Source: Rhodospirillaceae bacterium | GTDB lineage: Bacteria > Pseudomonadota > Alphaproteobacteria > UBA8366 > GCA-2717185 | Direction: 5' to 3' | DNA: 50,551 bases | Assembly (NCBI GenBank): GCA_002717185.1 | Contig: PBDC01000051.1 | Span: forward strand, 1 to 50,551 | Shown here: piece after piece, positions 1 through 8,815 of the stretch | Layout: each line of letters opens with the position of its first letter | Numbering within the stretch: position 1 is the first letter of the stretch | Program-made: the position numbers and the translations under genes | Notes under the pieces: model-generated | Told to the model about the DNA's origin: nothing | What the model saw: only the letters and a program-made list of their open reading frames with translations | The model's database searches: none

Positions 1-2129
1 AATAGGGAAATCCGCATCTCAGCCAACAGGCGGAACGCCATATCATGCGCGAGCCACGATTCGAACCAGTGGAAAATTCCAGCGACCGGCGCCATGAAAG
101 CAAGGAGGATCAGCAGCGTCTCAAACGGTTCACCGCTTTTCACCGCTCGAACCGCAAGTGCTCCAACCACGCCAATACCAATGAAGGCGAGCACACGCGT
201 CACACCGAAGAAGAAGGTCGCCATTAGCTTGCTGCGATATGGACCGATATGCTTCATCAACTCCTGGGAGGCGGTGAACCAACCAAGGCCTTCAGCTTTG
301 ACAATAGCGTCGGTCGGCGCAAATTGTGCCTCCTCACTGTAAGCCGGCTGTGCACCTTCGTCGGGCGCCGGCGCACTACCCCCGTCCACGGGCACTTCAA
401 TCCGCGCTGTCTCCGCTGCCTGTTCGGCCATCAGACGATGATAAACGCCGCCCTGAGCCATCAGTTCATGATGCACTCCGGTCTCCGCAACTCGGCCCCC
501 ATCGAGCACGAGGATGCGATCGGCGCCTATTACGCTTGATAGACGGTGTGCGAATATCAGGGTAGTCCGCCCTTCCATCAAGCGGTCGAGCGCGTCCTGA
601 ATTATCGCTTCGTTCTCCGCATCAACGGCGGACAGGGCTTCGTCTAATACTAGTATCGGCGCATCGCGTAGGATTGCTCGGGCAATCGCGATACGCTGCC
701 GCTGGCCCCCGGATAGGCGGATACCGCGCTCACCAATAACTGTGTCGTAGCCCTGCGGAAGCTTGACGATAAATTCGTGCGCGTTGGCGGCCCGGCATAC
801 CTCTTCCAGTTCATTCGCTGACGCAGCTGGCTTTCCAAGCCGAAGATTTTCGGCGACCGTACCGTGGAAAAGATAAGTGTCCTGGTTCACCACCGCGATC
901 TGTCTGCGGATATCCGCGAAACTTAGCTCGCGCAAATTGCAGCCACCAATCTTCACAGCGCCCTTTGTCGGGTCATAAAAACGCAACAAAAGCCGAACGA
1001 TGGACGATTTTCCGACCCCGCTGGGCCCCACGAAGCCGACCCGCTCACCGGCAGCGACCTCAAAATTCAAACCCTTATGTGCGCTCTGTTTGCTGGTCGG
1101 ATAAGCAAATGTCACGTCCTCGAAAGCAACCGTTGGTGATAGGCTTCCCGCCTCCCCCCGCGGCTGCTCGATGACGATCGGTTTCGAATCAAGCAGATGG
1201 AAGATCGTCTGCGCCGCCGCTTGCGCCACCATGCCATTGTGCATCAACGAACGCATATCGCGCAGCGGCCGGAACACTTCAACACCCATCATCAAGACCA
1301 TGATCAGGGCCGCTAGGCTCATATCGCCATCAACGACCCGGAAGGCGCCAAGCGCAAGGGTTGCTGCTGCGCCAACCGCAATGCCCGTGTCGGTGATTCC
1401 GCGGGAGAGCGAGTTCGTCGCTAGCACCCACATAGTGGATTTGAATACACCATCCGCTTTTTGTTTCAGAATGCGCGCTCTGGCACCGCTCTGACCAAAG
1501 GACTTTAGGGTCGCCAGCCCCTGCACGGAATCCAGGAACTCCGCCGCAAACGCCTTGTAGGTGCGCGACCGCGCCATGCTGTTTTTTTGATCCCAGCTAT
1601 GGAAGACCTGCGGGGCAACAAGCGTGATAAGCGCTGACGCCAACATCACCAGTGCCACGGGCAGGTCGAGTGCTATTACGAAGCCAAAAATCAAGAACGG
1701 CGTCAATGCGGCAATGATTAGCTGCGGCAGATACTGGCCGAAATAGATTTCAAGCTGCTCCACGCCATCGATCATGGCCATGATCGCATCGCCAGTCCGC
1801 TCAAGGCCGAAATGCGCCGGTCCCAGTTCCGTCACCTTGTCGAATATTACGGCGCGCAAATGGACCTGGACTTTGGCCGCAGTGTCGTGTGCAACCATGG
1901 TTCGGAAATATTCCAACCAACCGCGAACTACCATGACAACGGCGACACCGGCGAACGGCCAGAGTAGATCGTCGAACGGCACACCCTCGAAAATTTTCGC
2001 GATTAGCCAACCGAGCAGCGCAAGTCGCGCGATGCCAAACATCGTCGCAAACACACCAATCGCGACAGCCCAAAAAATCCGCCTGCGAACCCCTTTGGTG
2101 AAACTCCATAATCGACGGTCGAAGTACAT
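1..2129 (-). CDS. Tandem ABC exporter (TMD-NBD-TMD...), 3' part beyond the window
   Basis: The reading frame is open from the ATG at 2129 to the window edge (about 709 codons). It encodes a hydrophobic transmembrane domain, a complete nucleotide-binding domain, a charged linker (about 440-270) and the start of a second transmembrane domain. NBD1 shows Walker A GPSGVGKSS (1002-1028), signature LSGGQ (702-716), a Walker B ending LVLDEA (about 636-654) and an H-loop AHRLSS (about 541-560). The second TMD contains an AFRLLAEMRI segment like that seen in CydC-type exporters. The visible part therefore fits a fused, full-length exporter of type TMD-NBD-TMD-NBD that pumps a small molecule across the inner membrane. 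The substrate is not known; a CydDC-like thiol or heme role or a siderophore role is possible. The last NBD lies outside the window. Confidence 0.85.
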   Translation of the reverse strand, partial: MYFDRRLWSFTKGVRRRIFWAVAIGVFATMFGIARLALLGWLIAKIFEGVPFDDLLWPFAGVAVVMVVRGWLEYFRTMVAHDTAAKVQVHLRAVIFDKVTELGPAHFGLERTGDAIMAMIDGVEQLEIYFGQYLPQLIIAALTPFLIFGFVIALDLPVALVMLASALITLVAPQVFHSWDQKNSMARSRTYKAFAAEFLDSVQGLATLKSFGQSGARARILKQKADGVFKSTMWVLATNSLSRGITDTGIAVGAAATLALGAFRVVDGDMSLAALIMVLMMGVEVFRPLRDMRSLMHNGMVAQAAAQTIFHLLDSKPIVIEQPRGEAGSLSPTVAFEDVTFAYPTSKQSAHKGLNFEVAAGERVGFVGPSGVGKSSIVRLLLRFYDPTKGAVKIGGCNLRELSFADIRRQIAVVNQDTYLFHGTVAENLRLGKPAASANELEEVCRAANAHEFIVKLPQGYDTVIGERGIRLSGGQRQRIAIARAILRDAPILVLDEALSAVDAENEAIIQDALDRLMEGRTTLIFAHRLSSVIGADRILVLDGGRVAETGVHHELMAQGGVYHRLMAEQAAETARIEVPVDGGSAPAPDEGAQPAYSEEAQFAPTDAIVKAEGLGWFTASQELMKHIGPYRSKLMATFFFGVTRVLAFIGIGVVGALAVRAVKSGEPFETLLILLAFMAPVAGIFHWFESWLAHDMAFRLLAEMRISL

Positions 2130-2506
2130 GCCTGCTGCTCCAAACCAGTCATTTTTAATTGAGAATAATTCGCAATCAAAGATGACTTAGGCTAAAATTT
2201 TCTATCGCACAGTACAGAAATTCACATGGCTACTAAAAATAAATTTTAGGCTCATTTCGAAGAAACAGAAGGCACATGGCGCTGCACTGAGTTGAAATCC
2301 GAGTTTTCTCCCCGCCCAAAGCACCGCACCCTACTGCCGCAGCAAGGCACCCGATGTTGAACCATCCGACCACGGGACGGCCCCTTATTCAGTTGGAAGT
2401 GACCCTGCAAGCGCGGTTACCTGTTCGCCTACCCTATGCTTTTGTGACGAATACGATTGGTACCGTGCTGTTGACGGTTGCCGAGGAGTGGTTGCTGCTC
2501 ACCTAG

Positions 2507-2523
2507 CCGGTTGTCCCAACCGG
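2507..2523. promoter_or_regulatory. Perfect 7-bp inverted repeat, candidate operator or leader hairpin
   Basis: CCGGTTG (2507-2513) and CAACCGG (2517-2523) form a perfect inverted repeat with a three-base spacer, 53 bases upstream of the DUF3604 start. The symmetry and position fit a repressor site. In RNA it would form a short GC-rich hairpin without a T-tract, so a terminator is unlikely. Function is inferred. Confidence 0.4.
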
Positions 2524-2539
2524 TCCGTATGTGCGAATG

Positions 2540-2570
2540 ATAGGAGAAAGTAATTCCCCTATAGGAGAAA
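2540..2570 (+). promoter_or_regulatory. Duplicated Shine-Dalgarno element upstream of DUF3604 gene
   Basis: The ten-base sequence ATAGGAGAAA occurs twice, at 2540-2549 and 2561-2570, with a 21-base period. The second copy puts AGGAGA 8-10 bases before the ATG at 2577 and sets that start. The first copy has no start codon at a useful distance; it may be a standby ribosome site or a small tandem duplication. Confidence 0.6.
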
Positions 2571-2576
2571 TGCGCC

Positions 2577-4928
2577 ATGCCGGACACAGGAGCATCCGCA
2601 AATCCAAGCAAATCCGAACTGCGGGGCGGCGAGTCGATCGTCGACTCTAATCTTGTCGGAGAAGGATGGCCTGCCGTTCAGCCGGGCCCAGATCCGGTCC
2701 TGTATGGCCATGTCGAACTTTCACCAAAAGGCGCATTCGAAGCGCGAAGCTTGCAAACTTTCACCTTGACCTACACGGTCGGCCGCTTCGGCCTAGACGA
2801 TACCGGTGCGATACGCGTCGTCTTCCGCGCGATGGGTGATGCCGGCAGGCTACAGATCACCGATTCGACCGCACCGAACTATGTCACCGCCAAGGCTAGC
2901 AACGGCGCAACCCTGTCAGTGGAATATAGCCGCCGCGGTGCCAGCGCCCGGCCGCGCTGGAAGTCGCTAACCATTGGCGTCTCCGGCGGCTATTTAAGCG
3001 AGGGCGACACAATAACTATCACGTTTGGTGACACCAGTGGCGGCTCACCCGGCATGCAGATGCAAACCTTCGTCGAGGAAGGATTTGAGTTCAAGGTGCT
3101 GGCGGATGTCTGCGCCGTTGGCCATTTCACGCCTATCCCAAACACGCCGACAATCTCCATTGTGCCGGGCCAGCCAGATGTGTGGCGTGCTGTTCTTTCG
3201 AGCCTGCGCCGCCCGGGTGAGAGTTTCATATTCGGCCTGAAGGCGGAGGACAAATGGGGTAACCCTACGGCGCATGCAGAGGGCAGTTTCGTGTTCGAAA
3301 CCACGGTGCCCGTAAACAACTTGCCGGAACGTTTCGACTATCCAACCGGCGAGCGGTCAGTCACCTTCGAAGATCTAAGCGTCGCCCAGCCAGGAGAGTT
3401 ACGCATCACGGTTCGCGACGCGGTCAGTGGCGACGTCGTCTGCGAGTCGCACCCGATGATGGTCCGCGAAGGCCAGTACAGCGGCTATTGGGGCGATTTA
3501 CATGGGCAGAGCGGCGAGTCAATTGGTATTGGCACCTCGCGATCCTATTTCGATTTCGCCCGCAACAAGGCATTCCTCGACGTCACCAGCCACCAAGCGA
3601 ACGATTTCCAGGTCAACAATGCATTCTGGAAATTCCTCAACGAACTGACTGCATACCATCACGAACCCGGCCGCTTCGTAACTTTTCCCGGTTACGAATG
3701 GTCCGGTAACACGGCGGTCGGCGGGGACCGCAACGTATTTTTTCGCGAGGAAGGTCGGCAAATACACCGTTCCAGCCACGCGCTGCTGCCGGAACGCGAA
3801 GATCTCGACACTGACGCGCCAAACGCGAATCTGCTATTCGAGTCGCTGAAGGATGAAGACTGCCTGATCTACGCCCATGTCGGCGGTCGATATGCCGACA
3901 TAAAATACGCACACGATTCGAAGCTGGAAACAGCGATGGAAATTCATTCGGCCTGGGGTACCTTCGAATGGCTCCTGACTGACGGCTTCCCACTTGTCCA
4001 CCGCAGTGGCGTGGTCTGCAATAGCGACGGCCACAAGGGCCGGCCAGGAGCCAGCTATCCCGGCGTCTCTATGTTTGGTGCCTATGGTGGGTTGACTTGC
4101 TTTTACGCCGAGGAACTGACACGCGACGGCATCTTCGACTGCTTGCGGAAACGGCACCATTACGGCACCACAGGTACTCGGCTGCACCTCGATGTAAAAG
4201 CGACATTTCCAACAGAAGGGCACCTCTACGATCTAGATCCGAAAGCCTTCGACAACGCCACCTCGCAGGCCGTCAAGGAGGTCATGATGGGCGATATCGT
4301 CAAGACCGACGACGACAGCACTACCCTGAGGGTGGAAGTGGCGGCACAGGCACCGATTGAGCGAGTCGAAATTCGCAACGGCATGGATGTATTAAAAACC
4401 ATACGTCCCTATACCAAGACTGATTTAGGGGAGCGCATTCGGGTGATCTGGAGCGGCGCAGAGTATCGTGGACGAGGCCGCGAATCGAGCTGGAAGGGAC
4501 GCGCCCGCTTTAACGGCGCGGTCGTAAAGCGAATGGCGAAGATCAACGCCTGGAATCATGAACGGCTACTCGAAAACCAAGGCTCCGATATGGTCGTGTT
4601 CGATGCGATCACCACGGGTAATTTTGGCGGCTTCGACGCCTGGATCGATCCCAAACAGCCGGGCGATCTAGAGGTCACGACTAATCATGGCACTCTGCGC
4701 GCCGCCTTATCGGATATTGGCATCGAGGATGTCGTGATGAAAGCCGGGGGTTTGGAACGCAAGCTACGTGCCTTCCGTTTGCCAGAAGAGAACCCACACC
4801 GCACCCTGTCTTCAGAATTAACAATCACGCTGAAGCCGGACGGAGACAACCCGCTTTGGGTCTGCGTAACCACAGAGGACGGTTTCCAGGCGTGGAGCAG
4901 CCCGATCTACGCATTCAAATCATCGTAA
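2577..4928 (+). CDS. DUF3604 family protein (PHP-like metallohydrolase fold), 783 aa
   Basis: This large soluble protein has no signal peptide. The N-terminal ~300 residues look like beta-rich domains. The DUF3604 core starts at Y304-W-G-D-L-H309 and continues with a T-S-H339 segment, an IYAHVGG segment near residue 435 and N-S-D484-G-H486. These spaced His/Asp clusters match the metal-binding layout of DUF3604, a family related to PHP-type phosphoesterases. Its substrate is not established. The C-terminal ~200 residues look like further beta domains. The start is supported by AGGAGA at 2563-2568. Members are often found near catabolic genes, which agrees with this window. The gene stands alone, divergent from the ABC exporter and convergent with the HtrA-like gene. 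Confidence 0.85.
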   Translation: MPDTGASANPSKSELRGGESIVDSNLVGEGWPAVQPGPDPVLYGHVELSPKGAFEARSLQTFTLTYTVGRFGLDDTGAIRVVFRAMGDAGRLQITDSTAPNYVTAKASNGATLSVEYSRRGASARPRWKSLTIGVSGGYLSEGDTITITFGDTSGGSPGMQMQTFVEEGFEFKVLADVCAVGHFTPIPNTPTISIVPGQPDVWRAVLSSLRRPGESFIFGLKAEDKWGNPTAHAEGSFVFETTVPVNNLPERFDYPTGERSVTFEDLSVAQPGELRITVRDAVSGDVVCESHPMMVREGQYSGYWGDLHGQSGESIGIGTSRSYFDFARNKAFLDVTSHQANDFQVNNAFWKFLNELTAYHHEPGRFVTFPGYEWSGNTAVGGDRNVFFREEGRQIHRSSHALLPEREDLDTDAPNANLLFESLKDEDCLIYAHVGGRYADIKYAHDSKLETAMEIHSAWGTFEWLLTDGFPLVHRSGVVCNSDGHKGRPGASYPGVSMFGAYGGLTCFYAEELTRDGIFDCLRKRHHYGTTGTRLHLDVKATFPTEGHLYDLDPKAFDNATSQAVKEVMMGDIVKTDDDSTTLRVEVAAQAPIERVEIRNGMDVLKTIRPYTKTDLGERIRVIWSGAEYRGRGRESSWKGRARFNGAVVKRMAKINAWNHERLLENQGSDMVVFDAITTGNFGGFDAWIDPKQPGDLEVTTNHGTLRAALSDIGIEDVVMKAGGLERKLRAFRLPEENPHRTLSSELTITLKPDGDNPLWVCVTTEDGFQAWSSPIYAFKSS

Positions 4929-5018
4929 AGCGGATAAGGTCTATCTGCCTCAATCCCGGCTACATCCGGCATGAGTAATGTGGATATTATGATATCAAGG
5001 CCTAGGAGGAACCAAAAT

Positions 5019-5045
5019 AAGCCCTGCGTCTGCGCAAATGGGCTT
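5019..5045. terminator. Possible bidirectional terminator between convergent genes
   Basis: AAGCCC (5019-5024) and GGGCTT (5040-5045) can pair across a 15-base loop and lie between the ends of the DUF3604 gene and the HtrA-like gene. A-rich sequence on the left gives a weak T-tract on the minus strand. The stem is short, so the call is tentative. Confidence 0.3.
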
Positions 5046-5071
5046 CATAATAAAAGGTTAGAAAGTGTTGG

Positions 5072-6034
5072 TTAGTGTAATTGAGGAGATTTCAGTAAAT
5101 CCGCACGGTTAACCGATTGCACCGTCAAATCCAACATTTCACCGTCACGTGACAGCGTCAGAGGGATGCCAACGCCGGCCTCGCCGGTAGCCCAAACGCG
5201 GCGGAACATCTGCGCCAATTCCTCAACCGGCTGGCCACCAACCCCCAAGACAAAATCACCGACGCGTACGTCAGCGCGCTGCGCCGGGCCGCCCTCCGTA
5301 ACGCCAGCGACGACCAGCGAGTCTTCCATCTCAGTAGTCATCATGCCCAGCCAGGGTCGTGCCGGCTTCTGGGTTTTTCCATAAGTTAACAACTCGTCAA
5401 TGATCGGCTTCAAGATGTCGATGGGCACAATCATATTGCCATCTACCGGATCTCCGCCTGAAACGACCTGCTGCACGAACAACGAGCCAATGCCGCGCAA
5501 CGTGCCATCATGGCCGATCAGCCCCGCACCGCCCCAGGTAGGGTGCGGCGGTGCCGTAAAAATTGCTTCGTCAAGCAAATATTCCCAATAGCCAGCGAAT
5601 TCGCGTTTCGCCTGAACCCGTGCGGAGATTGCGTTCTCTCGCCCGCCATGGCCAGCCAGGACCGCCAATTCACCTTCACATACATCCGCCGAACTACCCA
5701 GCTCGAGCGCCGGCAGTTCAAGACGTCCCAGAGCCTGGATCAATCCGAAACCGGTTTCCTGGTCGTATGCCACCGTATGTCCTGCGGTGGCACCACCCTT
5801 GTTGTCGATAATCCAAATGGTTTCTGCTTCGGTCACCAGGTAACCTATTGTCACAATCAACCCATTATCACGGATCAAAACGCCGTGGCCGGCCCGCTCG
5901 GTGCCAAGCATCTTGGCCGTCATCGCGTCTTCGGGAATCTGGGTGCGCACGGACACCACAGCCGACAACGCGCGTTCCAGATCATACGACAGCTCTTCTT
6001 GTCGCGGCTGTGCACTTTGCGGTATTTCAGACAT
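5072..6034 (-). CDS. HtrA/S1C-fold protein with PDZ domain, catalytic triad lost
   Basis: The protein has the trypsin-like fold of DegP/HtrA (about residues 20-215) and one PDZ domain (about 226-306). Every catalytic position differs from active HtrA proteases. The His of VTNNHVV aligns with Y65 in VTIGYLV, the Asp of DxxTDLA with G95 in DQETGFG, and the Ser of NPGNSGG with G168 in HPTWGGA. No N-terminal signal peptide is seen, so it is probably cytoplasmic, unlike normal DegP/DegQ. It is best read as a pseudoprotease that binds peptides or proteins through the fold and PDZ domain. The start ATG at 6034 has GGAAAG nine bases upstream. It follows the ComA-like gene on the same strand with a 131-base gap. 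Confidence 0.85.
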   Translation of the reverse strand: MSEIPQSAQPRQEELSYDLERALSAVVSVRTQIPEDAMTAKMLGTERAGHGVLIRDNGLIVTIGYLVTEAETIWIIDNKGGATAGHTVAYDQETGFGLIQALGRLELPALELGSSADVCEGELAVLAGHGGRENAISARVQAKREFAGYWEYLLDEAIFTAPPHPTWGGAGLIGHDGTLRGIGSLFVQQVVSGGDPVDGNMIVPIDILKPIIDELLTYGKTQKPARPWLGMMTTEMEDSLVVAGVTEGGPAQRADVRVGDFVLGVGGQPVEELAQMFRRVWATGEAGVGIPLTLSRDGEMLDLTVQSVNRADLLKSPQLH

Positions 6035-6165
6035 TGAACCCGTCTTTCCGTTTTTTCATTACACCCCAATATGGGCACCGGTTCAAAAGAGTCCAGACCA
6101 ACCCAGAAAACACATCATCAGCCTAAATTTCGAAGCTGCAGCCTTCGTTAAAGAACACCTGGACA

Positions 6166-6975
6166 TCATACCATAGCCGCGGCCGAGTTGGGCGGCCCGG
6201 TCACGCTAAGACCGGCCCGCAATGTCTCGGTTTCCCAAACCTGATCAGGCATCACATTGGCTATATTCACATCAGGTCCAAACTCATCGATATAGAACTT
6301 CTTTAACGCGTACACATCACAATGATGCGTGCCCGGGATCCAGGGCCCAATCAGTTCGAAAATAACTTTATCGATGTTCAACCCATCGCGCAGTGCCGCG
6401 AGCACTGGTTGGTTCGGCGCACCATCGGTCAATAATTCCGCGCCTTCAACGAGCACGACATCCGCCCCCGCCTCAAAACATTCGTTAGCCTGGGCGATCA
6501 GCGTACTGGCACCGGTATCTTCGCTTTTCGACCCCACTTCACCATGCACTTCAAGACCGCAATCCACTGCCGTGCAGATTAACGTATGACGCGTGGCGCT
6601 ATCGAGTGGCACTACATTGTCGGAAACCTCGATGGCGTCGAAACCTAACCGCTTCGCCTCCTGAAAATAGGGACGAGCGCCCTGCAGTCCCTGTGTCGCG
6701 TAGACATATTCCAAGAACTGTCCACCAATAAAGGGATGCACGTGATGCGCCTTGTAGAGCGCGATCTTCTCAAGCAGAGTTTCTTCGTCGTACATTCGCG
6801 CAGTACCAACTACAAATTTTGCCAGATCGACATAGGGCGCCACTAACCCCAACCAGTCGCGTTGCTGGTTCACCGGCAAGCCCCAATCCATCATCATCGT
6901 CAGGCCTTTACGACGCGGCTTTTCCATGCTGCGTTCCGAAGGCAGCGGTACCATGGCAAACGGCGTTCCGCCCAT
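6166..6975 (-). CDS. Phosphosulfolactate synthase (ComA) family protein
   Basis: ComA condenses phosphoenolpyruvate with sulfite to (R)-phosphosulfolactate, the first step of archaeal coenzyme M synthesis. Many bacterial homologues have no assigned role. Family features are visible: a KPRRKGLTMMMDWG block near the N-terminus, KFVVGTARMY, an IGGQFLEY strand, the LGFDAIEVSDN block and an E-V-G-S-K strand, all parts of the TIM-barrel active site. I chose the ATG at 6975 because GGGGAG lies seven bases before it. An in-frame ATG at 6999 would add eight residues but has no good ribosome site. The gene is divergent from a gamma-glutamyltransferase. Given the catabolic setting the true substrate may differ from sulfite plus PEP. 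Confidence 0.8.
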   Translation of the reverse strand: MGGTPFAMVPLPSERSMEKPRRKGLTMMMDWGLPVNQQRDWLGLVAPYVDLAKFVVGTARMYDEETLLEKIALYKAHHVHPFIGGQFLEYVYATQGLQGARPYFQEAKRLGFDAIEVSDNVVPLDSATRHTLICTAVDCGLEVHGEVGSKSEDTGASTLIAQANECFEAGADVVLVEGAELLTDGAPNQPVLAALRDGLNIDKVIFELIGPWIPGTHHCDVYALKKFYIDEFGPDVNIANVMPDQVWETETLRAGLSVTGPPNSAAAMV

Positions 6976-7099
6976 CACGCTTCTCCCCAAAATATCCATT
7001 TTTTGTTGCCAGAAAGCCTACACCACAGCGTACGTGATGACAGCATCCGGCTACACCGCTAGGCTTGCAACGCCTTAAACGAAAACAAGAGGTGCTAAG

Positions 7100-8812
7100 A
7101 TGCCCCTGCAACCGACAATCCACGGCACGCGGTACATGGTGTCCGCAGGACATTTTCTTGCGACCCAGGCGGGTTTCGACATCCTGGAGGCGGGAGGCAA
7201 TGCGGTCGATGCTGGCGTCGCCGCAGGTATGGCGCTCGGCATAGTGCATAGCGACATGGTCCAGTTCGCAGGCGTTGCCCCGATCATGATCTATCTGAAG
7301 GAGCGCGACGAGGTGCTGACAATCAGCGGTCTCGGCTGGTGGCCAAAGGCGGCGTCGATCGACCGTTTCGTTCAGGATTTTGGCGGCACCGTGCCGATTG
7401 GTCTCCTGCGCACCGTGCTCCCGGCAGCACCCGATGCGTGGATCACAGCCCTGCAACGCTACGGCACTATGAGTTTCGGCGACGTCGCCGCCGCCTCACT
7501 TCGCTATGCTCGGGAAGGGTTCTCTATGCATTACGTCATGCGCGACTACATCGTCGCGCATGCGGACACCTATGCGAAGTGGCCTTCGAATGCCGAAATC
7601 TATCTGCCCAACGGCAAAATTCCGGATGTCGGAGAGAATTTCGTTCAGGCTGACCTGGCACGCTCTATCCAATATATGGTCGACGAGGAAAAAGCTGCTT
7701 CTGGCCAAGGAAGAGATACGGGCCTTAAGGCAGCACGCGAAGCATTTTACAAGGGTGACTTGGCCCAGGCGATCGTGAAATTTCACCGCGAGAACGAGGG
7801 CTGGGTCACTGAAGAAGACCTTGCTGGCTACGCCTCGGCCATCGAAGCTCCGGTCCGGATGAAGTTCCGCGGCATGGACGTATACACATGTGGCGCATGG
7901 TGCCAAGGACCAGTAATGCAGCAGATGATTTCCTTACTCAAAGGTTACGATCTCGACAGCTTGAAGCACAACAGCGTCGAGTACATCCATTTGGTCTCTG
8001 AGACGATGAAACTTTCGATGGCTGACCGCGAACGCTATTACGGCGACCCACGATTTATCGACGTACCCCTCGACACGCTGCTGTCGGAAACTTACGCAGA
8101 AGAGCGCCGCCAACAGATCCGCGAAGATGAAGCTTGGCCGGAGATGCCGCCGCCAGGTGCGCTTGGTTCGCAATATGGCGGCACAATAGCTGCTACCCTG
8201 ACTTCCTCTGACAACCCACCGCCTTCGGGTGACACGTCCTACTGCTGCGTCATTGACAGCGATGGCAACATCTTTTCCGCCACACCCAGCGATGTTTCCT
8301 GGGAATCTCCGATTATCCCTGGCACTGGGTTCTGCCCGTCTTCGCGCGGTTCGCAAAGCTGGGCGGTTCCCGGCCACGCTTCAGCCGTCGCGCCTGGCAA
8401 GCGCCCCCGCCTGACCCCGAACCCAGCCATTGCGATTGAGCCCGGTAAATGGGCGATGCCCTTTGGCACCCCCGGCGGCGACACCCAAACGCAGGGCATG
8501 CTGCAGGTGCTGCTCAATGTGAAGGTTTTCGGTATGGATCTGCAGGACGCTATTGAAGCCCCTCGCTTTATGACGCACAGCCAGCCGGACTCTTTCGAGC
8601 CACACACCGCCTATCCCGGCCAACTGACAGTGGAAGGCCGCATCGGCGAGACAATCAGCGACGCGCTCGCCGCCAAAGGCCACGCCGTCAAGCGATTGCC
8701 AGATATGACCTATAAGACGTCCGGTGTCTGTGCGATCACACAGGACATGGAGACCGGCATCCTGGAAGGCGGAGCCGACCCGCGCCGGATGAGCCGCGCG
8801 ATGGGGTATTAA
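7100..8812 (+). CDS. Gamma-glutamyltransferase family Ntn-hydrolase, 570 aa
   Basis: The family cleaves or transfers gamma-glutamyl groups and matures by self-cleavage before a threonine. Here that residue is T379 in a DTSYCCVID strand, equivalent to TTHYSVVD of E. coli Ggt. The N-terminal part carries the usual ATQAGFDILEAGGNAVDA motif, and the C-terminal part carries TPNPAIAI and a GTPGGDTQTQ oxyanion/substrate loop. No signal peptide is seen, unlike periplasmic Ggt, so this is likely a cytoplasmic member of the wider family, such as an acylase or a gamma-glutamyl amide hydrolase. AGAGGTG lies before the ATG. It ends three bases from the end of leuD on the other strand. Confidence 0.9.
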   Translation: MPLQPTIHGTRYMVSAGHFLATQAGFDILEAGGNAVDAGVAAGMALGIVHSDMVQFAGVAPIMIYLKERDEVLTISGLGWWPKAASIDRFVQDFGGTVPIGLLRTVLPAAPDAWITALQRYGTMSFGDVAAASLRYAREGFSMHYVMRDYIVAHADTYAKWPSNAEIYLPNGKIPDVGENFVQADLARSIQYMVDEEKAASGQGRDTGLKAAREAFYKGDLAQAIVKFHRENEGWVTEEDLAGYASAIEAPVRMKFRGMDVYTCGAWCQGPVMQQMISLLKGYDLDSLKHNSVEYIHLVSETMKLSMADRERYYGDPRFIDVPLDTLLSETYAEERRQQIREDEAWPEMPPPGALGSQYGGTIAATLTSSDNPPPSGDTSYCCVIDSDGNIFSATPSDVSWESPIIPGTGFCPSSRGSQSWAVPGHASAVAPGKRPRLTPNPAIAIEPGKWAMPFGTPGGDTQTQGMLQVLLNVKVFGMDLQDAIEAPRFMTHSQPDSFEPHTAYPGQLTVEGRIGETISDALAAKGHAVKRLPDMTYKTSGVCAITQDMETGILEGGADPRRMSRAMGY

Positions 8813-8815
8813 GCT

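Larger units (their letters stand above)
2130..2576. other. Intergenic region between divergent ABC exporter and DUF3604 gene
   Basis: No convincing gene is seen in these 447 bases. The part next to the ABC gene (about 2150-2250) is AT-rich and could hold its promoter. The part next to the DUF3604 gene holds a perfect inverted repeat and a duplicated ribosome binding site, listed separately. Confidence 0.5.
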
